A DNA stretch of 64,000 nucleotides from Mycolicibacterium frederiksbergense (GTDB lineage Bacteria; Actinomycetota; Actinomycetes; Mycobacteriales; Mycobacteriaceae): the NCBI RefSeq assembly GCF_029893345.1, contig NZ_JARXVE010000012.1, positions 62,001 to 126,000 of the forward strand, read 5' to 3'. The notes below the pieces were generated by a model. It worked only from the letters and a program-made list of their open reading frames with translations, was not told the DNA's origin and made no database searches. This document shows, piece after piece, positions 9,001-14,477 of the stretch (its first letter is position 1; each line of letters opens with the position of its first letter). The translations under genes and the position numbers were made by a program.

Positions 9001-10318
9001 GCCTGCGGCGCAGACCCCGGACAGCCTGGCCCAGATTCTGCTCGGCACGGTTGCCGACGCCACCGGCGCGGCCCGCGTCCTGCTCCTCACCGGCGAAGGC
9101 GAACACCTCACGGTCCGGGCCGTCCACGAGCGCGGGCACACCACCATGATCGACGGGCCGTGGACCGAGGTGAACCATGACCCGTCCCTCATCCAGCGCG
9201 TGGTGGGCAGCGACCGCCCGCTCGTCGTCGCCGCCGATCCGGTCCGGCGAACCGCCACCCCGGCCATCCTCGCGGTTCCAATCCGGGTGCAGGACAAGAC
9301 GATCGGCGTGGTCTATGCCGAGCATGACGGAGTGCACAGAGCCTTCACGCCCGCCGACGAGGAATCGGTGTCGTTCCTGTGCGCCCAGGCAGCCGCGCCC
9401 ATGTGGAACTTCGAGCTGCAGGAACGGCTGCGCGCCGCCGACGAATACCGGCAGTCCCTGATGGACGCGCAATCCAAGTTCGTGCCCAATGAACTGCTGC
9501 GCATCCTCGACATCGACGACCTTCGCCGGGTGCACAGCGGCTACCGCGTCGAACGCCGGATGACGGTGCTGATCTCCGACATCCGGGGCTACACCACCCT
9601 GCTCGAGGACATGAACGTGGCGGACGCAAGCAACCTGGCGATGGGATATCTCCGGGCCGTCGAGCTGCCGATCGTCAGTTGTAACGGCATGATCCAGGAC
9701 GTGCGCGGGGACGAGATCGTCGCCGTCTTCGAATCCGAATCAGACGCCGTCCGGGCCGGGCTGGCCATGCTGCGCTCGTTACGCGACCACAACCAGGAGC
9801 GGCTGGCGCACGGCTCCGAGGAACTACACGTGGGCATCGGGATCAACTCCGGTGCGGTGGGAGTCGGGCTCGTCGGCGGGGTGAACCGCATGGTGCTGAC
9901 CATCATCGGGGACGCGGTGAACCTGGCCGCACGCATCGAGAGCACCAACAAGCGCTACGGCGCGGCCCTGCTGGTCTCCGACGCCACCATCGCCGGCCTC
10001 GGGCAGCCGGACCAGTTCGACATCCGCCGGATGGAGCGGGTGATGGTGGTCAACCGGCGCCGACCGGTGACGATCTACGAGGTCTACAACGACGATCCGG
10101 CACCGCTGCGTGACGCGAAGCGGTCCGCGCAGCAGGCTTTCGATGAGGCCTTCGCGCTGTTCGACGCCGGCGACACCGCGCGGGCGCGCACCGCCTTCCA
10201 ACGCTGCTGCGGTTTGCTGCCCGAGGACCCGGTGGCCCCACTCCATCTCAGGCACTGCGATGCGGTGGCACGAGGCGAGATGTTGCCTGGTCAAGAAGTT
10301 GCGCTGGTCCAGAAATAG
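6002..10318 (+). CDS. AAA-ATPase/TPR/GAF protein with C-terminal class III nucleotide cyclase domain
   Basis: A 1438-residue signalling protein. Residues 41-48 (GAPGVGKS) form a Walker A and 164-170 (VVLAVDD) a Walker B of a STAND/AAA-type ATPase. A long helical, TPR-like middle follows. A GAF-like segment lies at about 1000-1150 and the class III cyclase domain at about 1185-1335. In the cyclase domain, metal-binding Asp1193 (SDIRGYT) and Asp1237 (RGDE) are present, as are transition-state Asn1307 and Arg1311 (VNLAAR). The position that selects adenine by a lysine appears to be Asp1233, so product specificity (cAMP or cGMP) is uncertain. A short helical tail follows. The gene lies 74 bp upstream of the shell/isoprenoid operon, in the same direction. 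Confidence 0.9.
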   Translation: MTNPVLDIDGRVVGRSPELTDLRAAIAEAGRGGGTCVLLSGAPGVGKSTLMQAFGVEVSRRDCVFAYGRFQDGAPAPYSALGDALGAMVRTMESADCTERDRWHADLQRGMSALGGTLTELVPDLAQLPSDAPQTVDVDAADARRRLQRAVTRLVSTTASYRPVVLAVDDLQWADQDSLLLLSELLTVSIRNLLILGAHRTGEFDPSAAGFASANLHHVDLAPLSAKDLEDLLAAVCGRAVELGEVAAEFHHRTGGNPLQVRQLLYRAQREGALSPVGADGRSTWDLRVLSSLEITSSAAEFLGRYLEQLRPAHRSVLSSLACIGAEFDLADATTAAAQPTDLVAQALWSAQELRLLEAIDSRGRRIANTISHAARYRFSHDRVAEAARADLSEDARRETHLRIARRLVGQGDDRLFEAARHVAIGGHGLADDERTRFVEVLRRAAGKARAQASFPLTLEYCRDGLDLLGEHRWTAHLAVSRELQLDAAEAALLIGDAAALHALLDEADAVLSEPADRARLAYLRLKGQVTQNRLKEALETGLQALDGLGEPLPLNPGKPRMANALVRMKLTTRRWTTDRLLRLPRCEDQRVIQIQLILAELRSLSYIIRPNLIPLIVRKQLDLTLDHGHTPSSPSVLASYGLLLVITGDLAGSQRFGEVGLQLAERAEYRRARPETLFIYLDFIRHWRHPLRDGLAQLRSAVAEALDNGDQEYAGFLAAVLLAQSFWVGRPLAEIDTLAQTLIPEIRSQPVPCALCEALQQLCLNLMGRSEDPFLLAGESGYDERELLPAARREGNEVALSVAANLKQGLHFWSGDYPGAVGATDEAMEHLGGMAGNAVLQLVHLIGALSRIHVAPGDRATKKSVRRALALHRNWAAGAPANYAAPYALLQGAWARTQGLHSKAERYLDRAIGLADVHQLPMIGALAHEEAAALYAQTARTTLSEQMLRTAYQGWLNLGVALRTDRLARVHPWLLSRDLVQAGTAGIDPASAHRLVRALPAAQTPDSLAQILLGTVADATGAARVLLLTGEGEHLTVRAVHERGHTTMIDGPWTEVNHDPSLIQRVVGSDRPLVVAADPVRRTATPAILAVPIRVQDKTIGVVYAEHDGVHRAFTPADEESVSFLCAQAAAPMWNFELQERLRAADEYRQSLMDAQSKFVPNELLRILDIDDLRRVHSGYRVERRMTVLISDIRGYTTLLEDMNVADASNLAMGYLRAVELPIVSCNGMIQDVRGDEIVAVFESESDAVRAGLAMLRSLRDHNQERLAHGSEELHVGIGINSGAVGVGLVGGVNRMVLTIIGDAVNLAARIESTNKRYGAALLVSDATIAGLGQPDQFDIRRMERVMVVNRRRPVTIYEVYNDDPAPLRDAKRSAQQAFDEAFALFDAGDTARARTAFQRCCGLLPEDPVAPLHLRHCDAVARGEMLPGQEVALVQK

Positions 10319-10392
10319 AAACGGCTCCAACTGCGCCAACCAACGGTCGAGGTCTGCCATGATCTGGTCACAGTCGTCGAGGGGGGCAGCCC

Positions 10393-11160
10393 ATGTACCT
10401 GAGCGCCGAGCGGCTGGCGGTGGCCAACCAGGCTGTGCACGAGACGTTCGCGCGGACCAGCGTCGCCTGGCAGGCCCTACCACACTGGGACACCGGCGAT
10501 CCCGGCCAAGCCAGGGTGCGCAACGACATCCCGAACAATCCGGGCTTTTTGAACGTCGACCTGCAGCACACCGACTTTCAGGTGACAGTCGTGCAGGCGA
10601 ATGCCCCGACCCCCGACCCGCTGCTCGCCGAGGTGATGGCCCAGACCGTGACACTCGCCGGTGTGGTGGATGACGACGTTCTGCCAAAGCTCTACGCCGC
10701 CAACGCACCCGGCACCGAAGCAACCGTCACCCCCGACGGTCTGCTGGACGCACTGATCGGCGCCCGGGCGGCCGTCGAGAAGGCCGGGTATCGGTCGCCG
10801 TCCTGTCTGTTCACCAACACCGCCGGGCTCAAGAAGCTCAGCCAGCTGGTCAGCGGATGCTCAATCCTCGCGCCGCTGCTCGACGCGGCGAACATCAACA
10901 CGCTGCACCGGGCCGAAAAGCTGGACCCACAAGACAAGAAAGCCCGGCTGGTCCTGCTCGGCCGGCGGCAACGGATCGCCCAGGGGTGCGCCGCGGAAGC
11001 CTCACCCGGCGAGGAACCGGTGGACCTCGCCGTCAGTGTCGCGCCCAGCCTGGAGGTGGTCGGTGAGACTGCGGCCGGCGAGATCGAGCTGACCGTCCGG
11101 ATCCGCTACGCGTTAAGGATCAAGGATGCCAACGGCCTCAGCGCGGCTTGGGAAAAATAG
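10393..11160 (+). CDS. HK97-fold/encapsulin-like shell protein candidate
   Basis: A 255-residue protein with a GGGGGG-type ribosome binding site just upstream. I do not recognise a named family at once, but the order of elements parallels encapsulin and HK97 capsid proteins. There is an N-terminal amphipathic arm (1-30). A long spine-like helix follows at about 73-103, in a stretch starting PDPLLAEVMAQTVTLAGV. Next comes an A-domain-like helix, GLLDALIGARAAVEKAG (116-132), followed by a hydrophobic strand. The C-terminal strand pair includes IELTVRIRYALRIKD (231-245). The size is like Family 1 encapsulins (~265 residues). The next gene overlaps by 35 bases. Fold and shell formation are inference; a structure prediction would settle it. 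Confidence 0.45.
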   Translation: MYLSAERLAVANQAVHETFARTSVAWQALPHWDTGDPGQARVRNDIPNNPGFLNVDLQHTDFQVTVVQANAPTPDPLLAEVMAQTVTLAGVVDDDVLPKLYAANAPGTEATVTPDGLLDALIGARAAVEKAGYRSPSCLFTNTAGLKKLSQLVSGCSILAPLLDAANINTLHRAEKLDPQDKKARLVLLGRRQRIAQGCAAEASPGEEPVDLAVSVAPSLEVVGETAAGEIELTVRIRYALRIKDANGLSAAWEK

Positions 11161-12334
11161 CCTGTCCGACGGGTCCACCGACGCGACCGCCCCGGACCCG
11201 CTCGAAGACTATCTGGCCGCGTGTAAGGAACTGTGCGACAACGAGATCGAACGACTCTATGGCTCCTCCGAGCGCGGGTCGAGCGGCCTGTACGACCTGA
11301 TCCTGGACTATCCGCTGCGCGGCGGTAAGGCGCTGCGGCCGGCCCTGAGCATCGCGATCTGCCTGGGTCTGGGTGGCCATCTCGAAGCCATCCTGCCGAC
11401 CGCGGCGACACTTGAGCTGTACCACAACGCTTTTCTCATCCACGACGACATCGAAGATGAGTCGTGGTCGCGTCGCGGCCAACCCACGCTGCACATCGAC
11501 CACGGGGTCCCGATCGCGGTCAACGTGGGTGACGCCATGCTCTCGCTGTCGCTGCAACCCCTGCTCGACAACGTCGAGCGGATCGGACTCGGACCCGCGC
11601 TGCGCATCTTGCGCGCCGTCGCCCATATGACCCGGCAAACCGTCGAAGGCCAGGCCCGCGAACTGGAGTGGGTGCGCGCCAACACCTGGCGACTCGACGA
11701 CGCCGATTACCTCGACATGGTCGAGCTCAAGACGAGCTGGTACTCGTTCATCACGCCCCTGCAGGTCGGCGCGATCGCCGCCGGCGTCGCACCCGAACGG
11801 TTGGCGCCGCTGGAGTCCCTCGGCCGCCACCTCGGAGCCGCGTTCCAGATCACCGACGACCTGCTCAACCTGCGGGCCGACCCGGAGGACTACGGCAAGG
11901 AGATCGGTGGCGATCTCTGGGAGGGCAAGCGGACCGTGATGCTGCTGCGCGCCCTGCACTGCGCGGAGCCCGACGACGCGGAACGCGCCGTGCAGATCCT
12001 GGCCAAACGGCGCCCGAGCGCCGACCGCGAGCTGAGCCTGGCCGACCTGCTGGATCGGCTCACCGCCCGAGGCGAATTGTCCCGGGCCGGGCACTCCGCG
12101 ATCACGTCTCACCTGCACCGACAACGCAATTCGGAGTCCAAATGCCTCGATGACATCCGCTGGCTCTACGCACTGATGCACCGCGTCGGTTCGCTCGATC
12201 ACGCCCGGGCCCTCGCCGCCAGACATGCCCAGGCGGCGGCCGAGGTGTTGGCCGATCTGGACTGGCTGCCGCCCAGCCGGCACCGGGATGTGCTCGGCGA
12301 CCTCGTCGACTACGTACACGGGCGCACCCGATGA
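11126..12334 (+). CDS. Polyprenyl (geranylgeranyl-type) diphosphate synthase
   Basis: A 402-residue trans-isoprenyl diphosphate synthase. The first Asp-rich motif is at residues 107-111 (DDIED) followed by RRG. The second region has ITDDLLN (242-248), with Asn where many members carry Asp, then GGDLWEGKRT. The core domain is followed by a ~90-residue helical extension, making it longer than usual (~350). It condenses isopentenyl diphosphate with an allylic primer to give a C15-C25 prenyl diphosphate. The chain length cannot be read safely. The ATG overlaps the preceding shell-like gene by 35 bases and has AAGGA seven bases upstream. The following gene starts within its stop (ATGA). Confidence 0.85.
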   Translation: MPTASARLGKNSLSDGSTDATAPDPLEDYLAACKELCDNEIERLYGSSERGSSGLYDLILDYPLRGGKALRPALSIAICLGLGGHLEAILPTAATLELYHNAFLIHDDIEDESWSRRGQPTLHIDHGVPIAVNVGDAMLSLSLQPLLDNVERIGLGPALRILRAVAHMTRQTVEGQARELEWVRANTWRLDDADYLDMVELKTSWYSFITPLQVGAIAAGVAPERLAPLESLGRHLGAAFQITDDLLNLRADPEDYGKEIGGDLWEGKRTVMLLRALHCAEPDDAERAVQILAKRRPSADRELSLADLLDRLTARGELSRAGHSAITSHLHRQRNSESKCLDDIRWLYALMHRVGSLDHARALAARHAQAAAEVLADLDWLPPSRHRDVLGDLVDYVHGRTR

Positions 12335-12789
12335 ACCAGGAAGGCCTGGTCGGGATGCTGGCCGAACTGGAGCGGATCCGGGAACTCACCCTCGACCTGA
12401 TCGAGCGGCAGGCCCCGCGGCTGCTGCCGGCACCGCCGGAGGAGGCCACCGGAACCGAACGGACCATGTTCGAGCTGCTGCTCGGCGCCCGCCGCGCCGT
12501 GCTCGGCAACCCCGTCACTGCCCGGGGTGTGCACGACCTGCTGATCGCCGAAGGTCGCCGCTACGCCCAAACACCGGACGGGGCGCGGTTGCGCGACGCG
12601 CTGGCGGCCTCCGATGCGGTGGAGAACCTGCGCCGCATCTGGGAGACGGTGAGCCTGAACGTCCTCGACGGTCCGGCACGCCCCAATACCGCCCCGGACG
12701 CCTGGGCCGAGTTGCTGGCCGACGCGATCGTCGGACACGGGCTCGACGATTCCATCCTGGCCCGGCTACGACCGGAGGGATTCGCGTGA
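12331..12789 (+). CDS. Unknown helical protein in the shell/isoprenoid operon
   Basis: A 152-residue, soluble, mostly helical protein with no recognised domain. It starts with MNQEGLVGMLAELERIREL, a likely amphipathic helix, and has a Pro-rich turn (RLLPAPPEE). It overlaps the prenyl synthase stop by four bases and is overlapped in turn by the next small gene. Such tight coupling implies a role in the same complex or pathway. Function unknown. Confidence 0.7.
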   Translation: MNQEGLVGMLAELERIRELTLDLIERQAPRLLPAPPEEATGTERTMFELLLGARRAVLGNPVTARGVHDLLIAEGRRYAQTPDGARLRDALAASDAVENLRRIWETVSLNVLDGPARPNTAPDAWAELLADAIVGHGLDDSILARLRPEGFA

Positions 12790-13061
12790 CGCTCACCGAC
12801 CCACGCGACGCGCTCGCCGAGCAGAGCAGCTTCATCGGTTACCTGATGGGCCTGGCCAACCTGGGCCGGATGGTGCGCGCGCTGGCCGCCGACGCCGGCC
12901 CACCGGCCCAGCCGCCGCGGGCCGCCGACGACCTGGTGTACCTGCTGCTGGGTGTGGCGAGCCTGGGAACCGGCGTCGAGAAACTGGCCGGATCCGTTGC
13001 AGCACAACGGCATCAACCCGCAGTGGCGTCACCGCCGACGCTCACCCGGTGGCTGCGATGA
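12786..13061 (+). CDS. Small unknown protein (91 residues), GTG start
   Basis: A short gene starting at a GTG that overlaps the previous stop (GTGA) and ending at a TGA inside the next start (ATGA). This gives four-base couplings on both sides. The product has a hydrophobic stretch near residue 15-25 (FIGYLMGLANLG) and a second at about 50-65 (DLVYLLLGVASLG). It may be a membrane-associated or helical-hairpin protein. No family was recognised. An alternative longer reading in the same frame starts inside upstream genes and is rejected. The overlap pattern is the main evidence that the gene is real. Confidence 0.65.
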   Translation: MTLTDPRDALAEQSSFIGYLMGLANLGRMVRALAADAGPPAQPPRAADDLVYLLLGVASLGTGVEKLAGSVAAQRHQPAVASPPTLTRWLR

Positions 13062-14080
13062 CCGCCGTGCTCGGGCAGAGCGACTTTCTGCGCGCCCCGG
13101 TGCTCGCCGCCGCCCGGCCCGACGGGTTCAAGGAGTGGCACCACTTCGTCGTCCAAGCCCAGGGTTTGCGGCTGCTGATCAACTTCAGCCTGACCAACGA
13201 GACATCCCGCGACGGCCGACTCCGGCTGGCCCCGCGGGTGATCATCATCGCCCACGACCAGTGCTGGACCGGCGCCATCGAGCGGTACGACGACACCGCG
13301 CTCGACATCTCCGCCGATCTCGGCGACCTGACCATCGGCGGCAACCGGATGACCGTGCGGCCCGACGGCTACCACGTCGTCATCGACCTGCCCGGGCACG
13401 ACATCGGCGGGGAAATCCATTTCACCTCGGCGAGTCGGCCGTTCGTGGTCAACAACCAGCCGGTGGGAGCGGGCCGGATGTGCTGGTTGTTCGTGCCCAG
13501 GCTGCGGGCCGACGGGTGGCTGCGCATCGGTGCCCGGGACCATCGCCTGGATGCCGACGTCGCCTATCACGACCACAACTGGGGACGGTTCTGGTGGGGC
13601 GACGACTTCGGCTGGACCTGGGGCACGATCCTGCCCCACGACCCGGCCGACCCGTGGTCGCTGGTGTTCCTGCAGATGACCGACCGGCGACGGTTGCACT
13701 GCCTGTCCCAGGCGCTCTACGTGTGGCGCCACGACGAACCGGCCGCGATCTTCCGGCACGCCGCCCTGCGGGTGCGGTCGTCGGGCCGGCTGGAGCGTCC
13801 CGCGGACTGCACCCTGCCTCCCCCGATGCGGCTGCTCCTGGACGGCAGCGGACCCCAGGTAGCCGAACGGGTCGAGATCAGCGCGACGCGAGCCGGCGAC
13901 ACCGTGCACGCCGAATTCCGCCCCCACTCCCATGCCCGCCTGGGCCAGCCGAGCGAGCTCTGCCTGGACCGGGCAACCGTGCTGTGCGAGACCACCGGCA
14001 GCGCCCGGGTGAGCGGATCGATCGACGGCGAGAGCATCGACTTCACCGGCGCCGGAGTATTCGAGTTTCTCCATGGCTGA
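13058..14080 (+). CDS. CrtC/AttH-like (carotenoid 1,2-hydratase superfamily) protein
   Basis: A 340-residue protein with the hallmark HDHNWG motif (in VAYHDHNWGRFWWGDDFGW, residues ~168-187) of the hydroxyneurosporene synthase/AttH lipocalin-like superfamily. CrtC members hydrate acyclic carotenoid ends, and related fungal and actinobacterial members are Diels-Alderases or isomerases of terpenoids and polyketides. Here it sits between a prenyl synthase and a desaturase-like oxidoreductase. It may therefore act on a prenyl-derived intermediate. The ATG overlapping the preceding stop was chosen over a GTG nine bases earlier. The fold is well supported; the reaction is unknown. Confidence 0.78.
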   Translation: MTAVLGQSDFLRAPVLAAARPDGFKEWHHFVVQAQGLRLLINFSLTNETSRDGRLRLAPRVIIIAHDQCWTGAIERYDDTALDISADLGDLTIGGNRMTVRPDGYHVVIDLPGHDIGGEIHFTSASRPFVVNNQPVGAGRMCWLFVPRLRADGWLRIGARDHRLDADVAYHDHNWGRFWWGDDFGWTWGTILPHDPADPWSLVFLQMTDRRRLHCLSQALYVWRHDEPAAIFRHAALRVRSSGRLERPADCTLPPPMRLLLDGSGPQVAERVEISATRAGDTVHAEFRPHSHARLGQPSELCLDRATVLCETTGSARVSGSIDGESIDFTGAGVFEFLHG

Positions 14081-14477
14081 ACAGGTTTCGTCGCTGCTGC
14101 GGCGGTCGGTCCAGCACCTCGCCGACGAGGTGCCGGACAGCTATCGCCTGGTACTCGAAGGGCTCGGGCCGTTGGTGGTCGAACTCGACGTGGATGGCGA
14201 GTTGTTCTCGCTGCGCGGCGGCCGACGGCTCGAGGTGTCCGACGGCGCGGCCGAAACGGCCGGCGCACGGATCGTCACCTCGCGGGACGCCATCCTCGAC
14301 GTACTCGATGCCAGGCTCGGACTCGAGGAGGCGGTGCAGGCGGGCGTGCTGAACGTTCGGGGCTCGCTCGACGACATCCTGCGGGCACACGACACGTTGC
14401 GTGCCTACGTCCACGCCGCGATCCGGGCACCGTCGCAGCCCGCACTGCTGGCCGCGCTGCGAGCGGGGTCGCCATGA
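14073..14477 (+). CDS. SCP2-like sterol/lipid-carrier domain protein
   Basis: A 134-residue protein resembling SCP2-type lipid-binding domains. It has an N-terminal helix, then strands with VVELDVDGELFSLRGG, a TSRDAILDVLDARLGLEEAV helix region and an AGVLNVRGSLDDIL ending, which is typical of these proteins. It overlaps the CrtC-like gene by eight bases and the oxidoreductase gene by four. It could carry or present a hydrophobic isoprenoid to the operon's enzymes. That role is inference. Confidence 0.7.
   Translation: MAEQVSSLLRRSVQHLADEVPDSYRLVLEGLGPLVVELDVDGELFSLRGGRRLEVSDGAAETAGARIVTSRDAILDVLDARLGLEEAVQAGVLNVRGSLDDILRAHDTLRAYVHAAIRAPSQPALLAALRAGSP

Noticed and set aside
6002..10318. AAA protein as a LuxR-type LAL regulator
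   Set aside because: The C-terminus holds a class III cyclase domain with metal-binding Asp residues, not a LuxR helix-turn-helix.
10393..11160. Reading the HK97-like protein as part of a prophage
   Set aside because: No terminase, portal, protease, tail or integrase genes are nearby, and the flanking genes are metabolic enzymes in one operon.
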